Origin: Tunturiibacter gelidiferens
Lineage (GTDB): Bacteria; Acidobacteriota; Terriglobia; Terriglobales; Acidobacteriaceae
Reading direction: 5' to 3'
Assembly (NCBI RefSeq): GCF_014201335.1
Contig: NZ_JACHEB010000012.1
Location: 62,001 to 126,000 of the forward strand
DNA length: 64,000 nucleotides
The position numbers were made by a program, and so were the translations under genes. Within the stretch, counting starts at the first letter, position 1; the number at the start of each line of letters is the position of its first letter. The notes beneath the pieces were generated by a model. The model was given only the letters and a program-made list of their open reading frames with translations. It ran no database searches and was not told where the DNA came from. This document shows positions 36,057 through 44,389 of the stretch, piece after piece.

Positions 36057-39008
36057 TTAATGTAAAGCTAGTGCTGCTGCGAATCCGATCGAGGAGAATA
36101 CTTGCGCCGAAGCGAAAAGGTTTCGCCACAAAGCCGATCCACCAAACACTTTTTGGGGGACGACAACCACATCACCAGGACCTAACTTTGAGTCAAGCAC
36201 CCCTGGCTCGTGCCAATTGTTTGACCCCCTTCCGACCACTAGACCATTCGCTCGAATGACGAGAATTTCTTTTCTGTTGCCGCCTTCTGTACTACCCCCC
36301 GCGCGCTGGAGATACCACCCCGCGGTCTTCCCAGGAACAAACGTAATAGCGGAAGCGTTATAGACCTGGCCAGTAACTAAGACAAAACCTGGCCTCTTGG
36401 GTATAGTGAGAACATCTCCGTTACGCATTTCGATATCTGCAGGTGTGCCTTCCCAGCTTGCTATATCAGTGCTTATTTTGATAACCAGGCGGCCTATCGC
36501 AGATTGACCGCGCAACCGAGAAACCACCTCTTTCTGCTGTTGAACGAGTAACTGCAACGTCGCGGCGTCGTCTTGCGCAGAGAGACTTGGCGCCAGCTTC
36601 GCACCCGCTGACGTTGTCTCGATTTGACGTATCAATTCGTTTCGGCTCTTATCTTCAAGCTCTTTCACTTGGAGTCTGATCAGCACAGCTCCCGAGGGAT
36701 ATGCGGTTGATCGGAAGCCTCCCGCTCGTCTTAACACTGAGCTCAACCGCTCCCCTTCCTGTAGCCCATAGGACCCGGGATAGGTCACCTCACCCGTCAG
36801 GTTTACTGAAGCTCCAATATCGTTCCACCCAGATATCTGGTGGACTGTGAGCACGTCGCCAACTTTCAATGTTGCATCGGAGCTGGAATCATAAGTGTTC
36901 ACTGCTGCTCCAATCCGAACCGCCTGTCTTCGACTTATGACTTCTCTTCCATCTTTTACGTCATAACTAGCGAGGTCTGCATTATCGAGCAGCGCACTCC
37001 GTTTGAAACCTCCTGCCATACGAACAAGTTGTGCAGCCGTCATTCCCTGAGAAAGTGCATATTCTCCTGGATGAATGACTTCTCCATGTATCTGAACCTT
37101 TGGAGCATCCGCCTCATAGCGACCTACTATACGAATCGTGTCGAAAGGCTGCAGGCTCATCTCTTCATTACCAGCCAAGACGTCGGGAATGTTAAACGAG
37201 ATAGCTTCAGCACGTAGATCAGGAGGAAGTAAACGAATAACTTCTCCGCGATCGGCTGGCTCCGGAAGAAGGTCTTGATAAGAACGTAGAATGTCGGTCA
37301 GTTTCATACCGTCGTGATACGAAAATCTCCCCGGTCTAACAACATGCCCCTCTACGTAAATGGCCTTCTCGCTATACGGGAGAATCGGTTCCACAGTAAC
37401 CCGATCGCCGTCCTGAACCTCAAATTCGTCTATGGTTACTTGCGACGCCTCCCTTGTAGTTCCTTCAGGAAGGTTCAGGCTCAGCGTCACCCGATGACCC
37501 TGTGGGTCGATTCTCTCAATCTTGGTGCGGGTCACCGCAGCAGCCACAAGCAGCCCTCCGGCATCGTCTAAGAGCTCTGACAGCTTTTTCTCAGCCTTTA
37601 GTTCATAGATAGCAGGGCGCTTAACCATTCCGGTAATTGCAACCTGCCTTCCCACGGGGGGAATTAGAATCGTGTCGCCCGCTTCGAGCCGATCTTCTTC
37701 GGATCGAATACCGTGGAGAAGAAAATCGTAAAGATCGACCTCCCGCACCAGCTTTTGTCCGCGGTACTGACGAGCTATGCGCAATGAGCCGGATCGTGTC
37801 GGGCCGCCAGCTGCATAGAGGGCGTTGAGAGGGGTCGACAATGAACTGATGTCGTAAGCCCCCGGTCGTTGCACGTCGCCAACTACGTAGACTCGTATGG
37901 TCCGTAATCGCGAAATAGTGATGGCTACCTTCGCATCCCTGAACTGCCTACTCAGCTCCTGTTGGACCACCTCCTGAGCCCGTTGGATCGACAATCCAGC
38001 TACTGAAACTGCACCTGCTTCAGGGAGAACGATCTTTCCTTCGCGATCGATAGTTCTCGGAAGACTCTGCGAGATACCTCCCCAGAAATTGATAATCAGA
38101 CCGTCGCCAGAGCCTAAAATATAGTCTGGTCCGACGGGCACATCAATCGACATCTGTTTGGTAGCTAAGCCACGCTCAAGAAACACGTCCGAGCCAAAGC
38201 GCCTAAGTTTCGAAGTCTGTTCAGGAACCTGGGAGTAAAGATCACGGAGTGACTGAAGATTGTAGGGGGTCGCCTGATGAATGATTTCCGTAGTGTTGCC
38301 ACTATTCCGGTCTGACCTGCTCTGAGACGAACGACCTAGGTCGTCCCGCGACGACGTCGAATTTTTTCTTGTAGTCACATCTGAGTTAGGAGTCTCCGAT
38401 CTTCCGGAGTCAGTGGCGATTGTGCCTGTTAGACCAAGGCCTCCAGGAGAATCTATGCCCACTGGGCTTGATAACGTTGGAGAGCGGGTGATATCGTCGA
38501 CTCCTTGTGCTCCTATGCTCTGTCCTTCTAAATCGAGATCATCCAGATATCCACGCGCCCGCAACCACACGCTGATTGCTCCACGCAGTCCCGCGTTTGA
38601 AGATATGCCTTGATACAACATGTCGTCGGTAATGGAATCTACTTGAACAGTCGTTCCTCCTTGCTGTAGATAGTCGGCCATCACTTGCTTAAGATCTACG
38701 ACCAACTCTGGACGAGACTGCACAATCATCAGAATTTGGTTCGCCGTTAAGACGCCGTTCGGACTTTGACTAGCGCTATTCCCTGTTGTTTCTTCCTTTG
38801 TGCGGTCGCTCCCGTCATCATCGGAAGTATTAGTGTTCGGAGACACAGGAGTCGTAGGAACTGAGGGCGAAGCAGAAGGTAGTCCGGTCGGCAAACTGGG
38901 CGCCTGCAGTTGCTGTGAATGCACTGCTACTGTTGATAAAATCAGACAGCCAAGAGTGATCACACTCCGTTTCAATTGTTTGAAGACACTCATCTGGAGA
39001 GCTTTCAC
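36057..39008 (-). CDS. Wza-like polysaccharide export protein with multiple SLBB domains
   Basis: 983 residues, more than twice the length of Wza (about 380). Signal peptide in the first 30 residues, then a low-complexity Ser/Thr/Pro region to about 210. A Poly_export domain follows (YILGSGDGLIINFWGG, with REGKIVLPEAGAVSVAGLS), then a series of SLBB-type repeats (VYVVGDVQRPGAYDI, AITGMVKRPAIYEL, IYVEGHVVRPGRFSY, VQIHGEVIHPGEYAL, VNLTGEVTYPGSYGL, LVTGQVYNASAI) before a hydrophobic end. It forms the outer-membrane or periplasmic channel of the EPS exporter. The start is GTG 39008 (AGGGATAG upstream) or ATG 38993. Confidence 0.9.
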   Translation of the reverse strand: MKALQMSVFKQLKRSVITLGCLILSTVAVHSQQLQAPSLPTGLPSASPSVPTTPVSPNTNTSDDDGSDRTKEETTGNSASQSPNGVLTANQILMIVQSRPELVVDLKQVMADYLQQGGTTVQVDSITDDMLYQGISSNAGLRGAISVWLRARGYLDDLDLEGQSIGAQGVDDITRSPTLSSPVGIDSPGGLGLTGTIATDSGRSETPNSDVTTRKNSTSSRDDLGRSSQSRSDRNSGNTTEIIHQATPYNLQSLRDLYSQVPEQTSKLRRFGSDVFLERGLATKQMSIDVPVGPDYILGSGDGLIINFWGGISQSLPRTIDREGKIVLPEAGAVSVAGLSIQRAQEVVQQELSRQFRDAKVAITISRLRTIRVYVVGDVQRPGAYDISSLSTPLNALYAAGGPTRSGSLRIARQYRGQKLVREVDLYDFLLHGIRSEEDRLEAGDTILIPPVGRQVAITGMVKRPAIYELKAEKKLSELLDDAGGLLVAAAVTRTKIERIDPQGHRVTLSLNLPEGTTREASQVTIDEFEVQDGDRVTVEPILPYSEKAIYVEGHVVRPGRFSYHDGMKLTDILRSYQDLLPEPADRGEVIRLLPPDLRAEAISFNIPDVLAGNEEMSLQPFDTIRIVGRYEADAPKVQIHGEVIHPGEYALSQGMTAAQLVRMAGGFKRSALLDNADLASYDVKDGREVISRRQAVRIGAAVNTYDSSSDATLKVGDVLTVHQISGWNDIGASVNLTGEVTYPGSYGLQEGERLSSVLRRAGGFRSTAYPSGAVLIRLQVKELEDKSRNELIRQIETTSAGAKLAPSLSAQDDAATLQLLVQQQKEVVSRLRGQSAIGRLVIKISTDIASWEGTPADIEMRNGDVLTIPKRPGFVLVTGQVYNASAITFVPGKTAGWYLQRAGGSTEGGNRKEILVIRANGLVVGRGSNNWHEPGVLDSKLGPGDVVVVPQKVFGGSALWRNLFASAQVFSSIGFAAALALH

Positions 39009-39020
39009 CTATCCCTGTTT

Positions 39021-40319
39021 CTAAGTATCGAGATTTCTTATCTGTAGCTCGCCCTGGCGTGGATCTGTTTTTTGTAAAAACGCGACGTTCCTCTTCCAGC
39101 GGGCAGCTTCGATCATGTAATAGCAACCCTGCTCAAGATGAAAGTACAACCTAAACAGAAAGAACCGGCATTCCTCGAGCACCTTCCGTAGGTTCACTAG
39201 GAAACTTGTACTCTGGCTCTTAACAGTGATTCTTGCCGGTCTATGTAAGGGGAATGGTCTTTTAGTCTCTCGGGATCTCACAATTCCATCGCGAGCTATG
39301 GCCTTGTGAAGCAATAGATGAGTCTTTGTTCCAGGGAACGTCGCAAAAACGACTTTTTCCCCATATCGATCTAGCCACAAACTAACCGTTTGAGGCAGTT
39401 GCCGAATTGTCCACGCTAGCGAATCCGGCATTCGCCGTATGTCGAAAATCTGCTGCGAAATCCGCGTCGCAACCCCAATTGCCAACTTCGTTTCTTCGCT
39501 CTTCGAAGCACACTGCCAAACCTCGGCCCACAGTGCATCATTCTCCTCGTTAAAATTGACGAAGTTGACGTATTCGAGAATCCACGACGCACGCGTCCAT
39601 TCACTCTTGAGGTGCTTGAATAAGTGATGCGCAAGCGCGATAAATCGATCGCTATCAGAGAGGATTGGCAGTTCTAAGTCTTCCCAGAATCTTATACCCG
39701 CTTTGGCCAATCTATCGTGCTGGAGCGCCCTTCCATCTGGGTCATTAACATCGTCGAAATGGATTTCTACGCAACGTTGAAGTTTTGGCTTATAGAGATC
39801 TTTCAGAATGGGCAACTGTCCATTACCAGCCTTAAACTCTTTTACGTTGGGTCCCTCCCCGGTGAGCAAATACCCATGTCGCTCTAATGTCTGTTGGCAC
39901 CGAGAGACATGAGAGCGGTCCACCAAAAAATCGAGATCGAGCTGAAGACGCTGTCCAGCTTCCCTGAATGCATCGGGAGCCAAAGTAAAGCCTTTTAGGT
40001 TGGCGTAGCATAGGCCCGCTCGCCTGAACGCTCTATTAATCACCATGAACTCATCAAACAGTTGCTTCGTCTTCGCCTGATTATCCTGTGCATTCTCTTG
40101 GAGACGAAGCAAAACAGGCTCGGGAATCGCCGCTTGAATGCCGAACACTTGAAGGCGTTCCAGCAAATATAGCGTGAGGCCATTGGCATCCAGCCACCTA
40201 TAAGTCCCCCGCCACGCCCGGTAATTAAACTTGGAGAGGGCTTCATAGTGGCTGCTCGGATCCTTTTTTCGAAAGGTGGCAATTACTGCCTCTGCCAATT
40301 CATAGTTCATTTGTGGCAT
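39021..40319 (-). CDS. PF14907-type nucleotidyltransferase family protein
   Basis: 432 residues. Residues about 95-140 hold LKGFTLAPDAFREAGQRLQLDLDFLVD, the signature of the uncharacterised nucleotidyltransferase family PF14907 with the D-x-D pair (Asp128, Asp130). The rest is helical. In EPS and exosortase-type loci such proteins sit with HprK-related kinases; both are present here. The substrate is unknown; it may transfer a nucleotide or phosphate group to a small molecule or protein. It is 12 nt upstream of the Wza-like gene, in one transcript. Confidence 0.8.
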   Translation of the reverse strand: MPQMNYELAEAVIATFRKKDPSSHYEALSKFNYRAWRGTYRWLDANGLTLYLLERLQVFGIQAAIPEPVLLRLQENAQDNQAKTKQLFDEFMVINRAFRRAGLCYANLKGFTLAPDAFREAGQRLQLDLDFLVDRSHVSRCQQTLERHGYLLTGEGPNVKEFKAGNGQLPILKDLYKPKLQRCVEIHFDDVNDPDGRALQHDRLAKAGIRFWEDLELPILSDSDRFIALAHHLFKHLKSEWTRASWILEYVNFVNFNEENDALWAEVWQCASKSEETKLAIGVATRISQQIFDIRRMPDSLAWTIRQLPQTVSLWLDRYGEKVVFATFPGTKTHLLLHKAIARDGIVRSRETKRPFPLHRPARITVKSQSTSFLVNLRKVLEECRFFLFRLYFHLEQGCYYMIEAARWKRNVAFLQKTDPRQGELQIRNLDT

Positions 40320-40348
40320 GCTCCTTTTGGTGCTTTTCTTACGAATGA

Positions 40349-40819
40349 TTACTTGTCGTAAAGCACCGGATCACCGAGACTACCTGCGGGCGGCAGGTTT
40401 CGAATAAACAAAACAATCGACCATATCTCGTCATCGCTCAGAATCCCCCTCGAACCCGGCATGCCGGATGGAGCAACACCATAATCGATCACCCATTTGA
40501 GCTGTCCATCCGTGTAGGACTGAATCTTGCTAGAGCTAAGCAGAGGTACCGGAGGCGACATGGCATCTGCGAACGGGACACCGGTGTTTTGACCATCCAT
40601 CCCATGACATGCGACGCAATAGTGCGTGAAAGCTTCCCGCCCCGCAGTGATGTTTGCGTCAGAACGCTGGAGCGGATTACGTTGTGCGCGGTTGCGAACG
40701 AATAAAGAGTGCTTGCTCCAAGTCAAAACGCTGTCCTCTATCCTGCCGGGAGGAGCAGATTTACATCCAGTCATTGCCACTAGATAGAGCAGCATCAAGA
40801 TTGGAGTGGCCCTGTGCAT
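40349..40819 (-). CDS. Class I cytochrome c, probable lipoprotein
   Basis: 156 residues. N-terminal hydrophobic signal ending AMTGC (Cys19) suggests a lipid anchor, though the lipobox is not ideal. The heme-binding C-V-A-C-H is at residues 68-72 and the likely axial Met120 lies in SGMPGSRG. It is a periplasmic electron carrier. It is encoded 2 nt after a CuA-domain protein, which suggests the two pass electrons to each other. Confidence 0.9.
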   Translation of the reverse strand: MHRATPILMLLYLVAMTGCKSAPPGRIEDSVLTWSKHSLFVRNRAQRNPLQRSDANITAGREAFTHYCVACHGMDGQNTGVPFADAMSPPVPLLSSSKIQSYTDGQLKWVIDYGVAPSGMPGSRGILSDDEIWSIVLFIRNLPPAGSLGDPVLYDK

Positions 40820-40821
40820 CG

Positions 40822-41190
40822 CTAGTCTGTCACGTGAAGGGTTAATGTCATTGAGCCGTGACCGGATCCACAGAACACTGAACAGTGCCCTACAAAGTCG
40901 CCGGTTTGTGTGGGCGTGAATGCGAGTTCTGCCGTCTTTCCCTTTTCAATCTTCGTGTTAAGGTTCAATTCCTTGAATTTCAGACCATGCGCAACGTCTT
41001 CGGTTGTCAACTTGATTACTACCGGCTCACCTTTCTTCAGGGTGATTTGTGACGGCTCGTAGGCGAAGCGCTTAACCGAAACATTGACCGTGATGGGAGC
41101 ATCGGAGGTCGAAGCAAATCCCGGCGCAACAAATGAGCCGATAGATAAAATACTCACTAAAACTGCTTTGGCTGAAACCTTGTATGTCAT
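40822..41190 (-). CDS. CuA-type cupredoxin (cytochrome oxidase subunit II-like)
   Basis: 122 residues from the ATG at 41190 (AAAGGTGG upstream), with a signal peptide (about residues 1-26). The C-terminal C-S-V-F-C-G-S-G-H-G-S-M provides Cys103, Cys107, His111 and Met114, and His68 lies in DVAHGLKF: a full binuclear CuA ligand set as in oxidase subunit II and nitrous oxide reductase. There is no membrane-anchored oxidase subunit I nearby, so it is a stand-alone CuA protein. An ATG at 41247 in frame would bury the signal peptide. Confidence 0.88.
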   Translation of the reverse strand: MTYKVSAKAVLVSILSIGSFVAPGFASTSDAPITVNVSVKRFAYEPSQITLKKGEPVVIKLTTEDVAHGLKFKELNLNTKIEKGKTAELAFTPTQTGDFVGHCSVFCGSGHGSMTLTLHVTD

Positions 41191-41315
41191 TTCACGACAC
41201 CACCTTTTCCTGGGTTTTGCGAACATCATCAAAGCTACATCCGTCATTCATGTCGAGAATGGAATGTAGACATATCAATATTCTTGACCTTAGTTGACTC
41301 ACTTGGTTTAGTTGT

Positions 41316-41327
41316 CATTACGTAATG
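41316..41327. promoter_or_regulatory. 12-bp palindrome upstream of the CuA-cytochrome genes
   Basis: CATTACGTAATG is a perfect palindrome in the AT-rich 174-nt gap that precedes the CuA gene (41191-41364). It may be an operator for the cytochrome/EPS transcript. No clear promoter boxes were assigned. Confidence 0.35.
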
Positions 41328-41364
41328 TTCTATTTGTCACTTATTTGTAAAAGCCCTCGGTCTT

Positions 41365-41754
41365 TCAGATCTCCAGCAGGGTGGGAATTAATTCTGAAAC
41401 CAAGCGTTTAATCGTAATCCTGGAAGAGACAAATCCCAGACATTCCGATCTTTGGGCGTCGTAGAATAAGATGGTTTCCGTTCCAACAATCAACGTTCGT
41501 AGTTCTCCCGCGGAGAGTAGGGTGATTGGGGAAATATCATTGGCCGCCAATGCATCTCGAATAAGGTGCCAAGAAACCACAGCAGGCAGATTTTCAGCTC
41601 TTCGGGTACTCCAAGAGCGCCGAACTGCCAACGCGATTCCTAACTCATTTGATCGGACAGAACATCGGCTGGGGCCAACGCTATCGGCGAACACATATGG
41701 CGTTGCTACGAACCGTCGTAAAAGGTCTGGAGACCTCATCGCATCGAGCTTCAA
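41365..41754 (-). CDS. Hypothetical protein coupled to HprK-like kinase
   Basis: 129 residues. Its ATG overlaps the stop codon of the HprK-like kinase (ATGA), so it is translated with it. I do not recognise a named domain. The N-terminal region (FVATPYVFADSVGPSRCSVRSNELGIALAV) faintly resembles the N-terminal strand region of the kinase (LRFAGVVCDLITNSLELRALL), so it may be a duplicated N-terminal domain. No signal or membrane segment. It holds the slot where PqqD-like proteins sit in related HprK systems, but it is not clearly PqqD-like. Confidence 0.65.
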   Translation of the reverse strand: MKLDAMRSPDLLRRFVATPYVFADSVGPSRCSVRSNELGIALAVRRSWSTRRAENLPAVVSWHLIRDALAANDISPITLLSAGELRTLIVGTETILFYDAQRSECLGFVSSRITIKRLVSELIPTLLEI

Positions 41755-42731
41755 GCAAACATCTCCCGCGTTTGATTAGCGACAAACTCAACAAGATACT
41801 CCGCGGCGACCTGGGGAGTTCCTCCGTACCGCAGTAACCAACATGGTAGTCTTGATACCATTTCGAGCGTGAGATCTCGCATTGCAGAAGCTTCATATAG
41901 CTCCGGCGGCAATCTCTCCACGCTAGAATTGAGATAGCTTCTAGCTTTTCTCGATGCTACAGAAGCGAACTCAACCTTGAATTCTGGTATTCGCTCCAAA
42001 AAAATCAACCATCGCGGTTCACATGATTTTTCAACTCGGACCGTGAATGCTTCGGCGACGTCCACCTCGTAAGCTAACTCGCCATTCATCGATTTCTGTG
42101 GGCGATAGCTCGCCAAACGAGGAAAGTGATTGGTAGCATCTGGTAACAGCTTGACCGGAGCTGATGTGCCGAACGCTACCAGAGAGCTCTGATGTCGTGA
42201 CATGTAGGTCCAGTCATCGGAGACGTAGCTGAATCCATTTTGCGCAAGGGCGACAGACAACGTAGATTTTCCCGCACCTGACAATCCCGCTATTAGTAAT
42301 CCGTCACCACTTCGCTCAAGACACGCGCAATGCATGGGAACCAACCCCATGGCAGCACCTAACACTCCCAGAGAGATTGGGATAAGCTTCTCCCTCCAGA
42401 AACGGAGGTCTATGGCTGCTACTCTCGAGATACTGGCGCTAAGTGTGCGGCGCAGAACATCGAAGATGAAAATATTGCCAGTGCCAAACGAAGCTGTCAC
42501 GACGTGGCGTAAACCGCGGAAGTGGGGCTCTTCAATCGGGTCGAATGAAGATTCGTTCACTACAACGAGCATGCTAAATCGATTCCCAGATTCGCAGTTC
42601 TCGACGTGGGAAAGCTGGCTTAGTAGAGCTCGAAGTTCTAACGAGTTTGTGATCAGATCACACACCACACCCGCGAAACGAAGCTCTTGGGCGTAGGGCA
42701 GAATCGTTGGATCGACCGAAACTGACTTCAT
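41751..42731 (-). CDS. HprK-like P-loop kinase
   Basis: 326 residues. The C-terminal half carries the Walker A motif G-L-S-G-A-G-K-S-T (149-157) followed by YVSDDW (171-173 SDD), the arrangement of HPr kinase/phosphorylase-like proteins, with PMHCACLERSGDGLLIAG just before. The N-terminal half is a divergent beta domain. HPr and phosphotransferase genes are absent, so it belongs to the HprK-related kinases found in EPS, exosortase and some peptide clusters, whose targets are mostly unknown. It is divergent from the radical SAM operon over 140 nt. Confidence 0.85.
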   Translation of the reverse strand: MKSVSVDPTILPYAQELRFAGVVCDLITNSLELRALLSQLSHVENCESGNRFSMLVVVNESSFDPIEEPHFRGLRHVVTASFGTGNIFIFDVLRRTLSASISRVAAIDLRFWREKLIPISLGVLGAAMGLVPMHCACLERSGDGLLIAGLSGAGKSTLSVALAQNGFSYVSDDWTYMSRHQSSLVAFGTSAPVKLLPDATNHFPRLASYRPQKSMNGELAYEVDVAEAFTVRVEKSCEPRWLIFLERIPEFKVEFASVASRKARSYLNSSVERLPPELYEASAMRDLTLEMVSRLPCWLLRYGGTPQVAAEYLVEFVANQTREMFA

Positions 42732-42811
42732 CGGAACACCTGTCGAACTTCACTCTATCGCAAGGGATACGAGATTTTCACCGACCCAAAATAACTTTAC
42801 AAAGCGCTGAC

Positions 42812-42862
42812 ATGGATATGACAACTGCTGCCGCCGCAAGTCATATCGTCCAAAATAAGTGA
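42812..42862 (+). CDS. 16-codon mini-ORF upstream of the radical SAM operon
   Basis: ATG at 42812 opens MDMTTAAAASHIVQNK with a TGA at 42860 that overlaps the ribosome binding site of the first radical SAM gene. No ribosome binding site is visible before its own ATG. It could be a leader peptide or chance. Reported because the operon has no other visible peptide candidate. Confidence 0.15.
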   Translation: MDMTTAAAASHIVQNK

Positions 42863-42871
42863 GGAATCGAA

Positions 42872-44389
42872 TTGCCTAAAGCCCGCAAAGTCGTCTTCTT
42901 CTTTCCCTCTTTCGCGAGCTCTGATGCCACCGCACCACTGGGTATTCTCGCTGTTGCCACTCCCTTGATCCGTGCTGGCTATGAGGTTGTGCTCATTGAC
43001 TCCACGATCACCCCGAACTATAAGCTACGCGTACTAGAAGAAGTAAAGGATGCGATCTGTCTCGGAATTTCTTTGGTTACCGGACCGATGATTCGGGAAA
43101 CTGTCGAGATTGCCAAAGCGATAAAGGCTCGAGATTCCAAGTTCCCTATTGTCCTAGGCGGCTGGCACCCCTCCCTTCTACCTACACAGACACTTGAAGC
43201 CCCGTACATCGACTACGTTATTTGTGGGCAGGGAGAAGAGTCCTTCCTTGAATTGGTCGGACACATTGAGAATCAGTCCGCTCCGGATTTTGTCTCAGGT
43301 ATTGGTTTCAAGCGAGACAACAAACTGACATTCACACCCGAGCGTGCGCTTCGGCCCATTGTGGACCAGCCGCCCAAGGCCTATCAAATCGCAGACTTTG
43401 ATGCCTATGAGCGAATGTGTGGAAAGCGTTGGGCGATGTACACCTCCAGCCTGGCTTGTCCCTTCGATTGCGCTTATTGCACCAACGGCGCCGTCTATAA
43501 ACGCAAATGGAACGCGCTTCCAGCGGAGCAATTCGTTGAAGAGACCATCGACCTTAGCCGCAGGTACAACCTCAGTATGCTTTGGATAGTCGACGATAAT
43601 TTCCTCGTCGATTTGGAACGCGCGCGAGCCATAGGCGAGGGTCTGGTACGCGAAGGCGCAGAGTTTCAGTGGAGTATTCAAGCAACCACAAATCTGACCT
43701 CCCGGCTTTCTCTGGAAGACCTGAAATTGTTGCGTCGCAGCGGCCTTCACCAGATCTGCCAAGGTGTAGATTCCGGGTCTCCAAAGATCTTGAAGGCGAT
43801 GAACAAGACATTTCAAAACTTTGAGGATATTTACGAGAGCGCGGCAAGATGTTTAGCCGCAGGAATGCGGCCATCTTTCAATATTATTTTCGCCTACCCT
43901 GGAGAAGGCCCCAAAGAACGCCGAGAGACTATGAATTTCATTATGGATGTCTGCCGGCGCTTTCCAGGCACCGAGTTCTGGACGAACATCTTCACTCCGT
44001 ATCCCGGAACCAATGTGATGAACAGGGCTGCCGAACTTGGGATAGAAGTTCCCGACTCCCTCGAAAAGTGGGCCGAATTTTTTCCACGTTATACCAAGCT
44101 CCCATGGCTGAACGGGCGTGATCACGAAGAATTACAAATTATGCGCGATTACCTCCGAATTGCTTTTGATCGGATTCCTATCGGAGTTGACCGCCGAACT
44201 CGCATTACTCGTCTCGCTCAGAAATGCATTTCTTTCCCAGCGCGGTTCCGACTCGATCATGGACTGTATCGTTTTCCTGCCGAACTCTGGTTGAATGACA
44301 AACTAAAAGCAAGGACCGCCGGATTCAAACCGGTCGTCGACGCGCGCCGATTGGAGCCCAACCCTGAGCAGGTCGAGGCCGCATGCTGA
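42872..44389 (+). CDS. B12-binding domain radical SAM protein 1
   Basis: 505 residues from TTG 42872, with GAGGAA upstream. The N-terminal cobalamin-binding-like Rossmann domain spans about residues 5-135 (APLGILAVATPLIRAGYEVVLID, LGGWHPSLLPTQTL, ICGQGEE). The radical SAM core opens with C-P-F-D-C-A-Y-C (Cys196, 200, 203) binding the [4Fe-4S] cluster; DDNFLVD and GVDSGSPKIL are typical core strands. The C-terminal segment contains YRFPAELWL. Enzymes of this type (class B methylases, cyclases) use SAM and often methylcobalamin to modify unactivated carbon. Substrate unknown. First gene of a nine-gene run; overlaps the next by 7 nt. Confidence 0.9.
   Translation: MPKARKVVFFFPSFASSDATAPLGILAVATPLIRAGYEVVLIDSTITPNYKLRVLEEVKDAICLGISLVTGPMIRETVEIAKAIKARDSKFPIVLGGWHPSLLPTQTLEAPYIDYVICGQGEESFLELVGHIENQSAPDFVSGIGFKRDNKLTFTPERALRPIVDQPPKAYQIADFDAYERMCGKRWAMYTSSLACPFDCAYCTNGAVYKRKWNALPAEQFVEETIDLSRRYNLSMLWIVDDNFLVDLERARAIGEGLVREGAEFQWSIQATTNLTSRLSLEDLKLLRRSGLHQICQGVDSGSPKILKAMNKTFQNFEDIYESAARCLAAGMRPSFNIIFAYPGEGPKERRETMNFIMDVCRRFPGTEFWTNIFTPYPGTNVMNRAAELGIEVPDSLEKWAEFFPRYTKLPWLNGRDHEELQIMRDYLRIAFDRIPIGVDRRTRITRLAQKCISFPARFRLDHGLYRFPAELWLNDKLKARTAGFKPVVDARRLEPNPEQVEAAC

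Noticed and set aside
41365-41754. Assignment of the 129-residue protein as PqqD-like
   Set aside because: It is longer than PqqD and does not show a clear PqqD winged-helix pattern; left as hypothetical.
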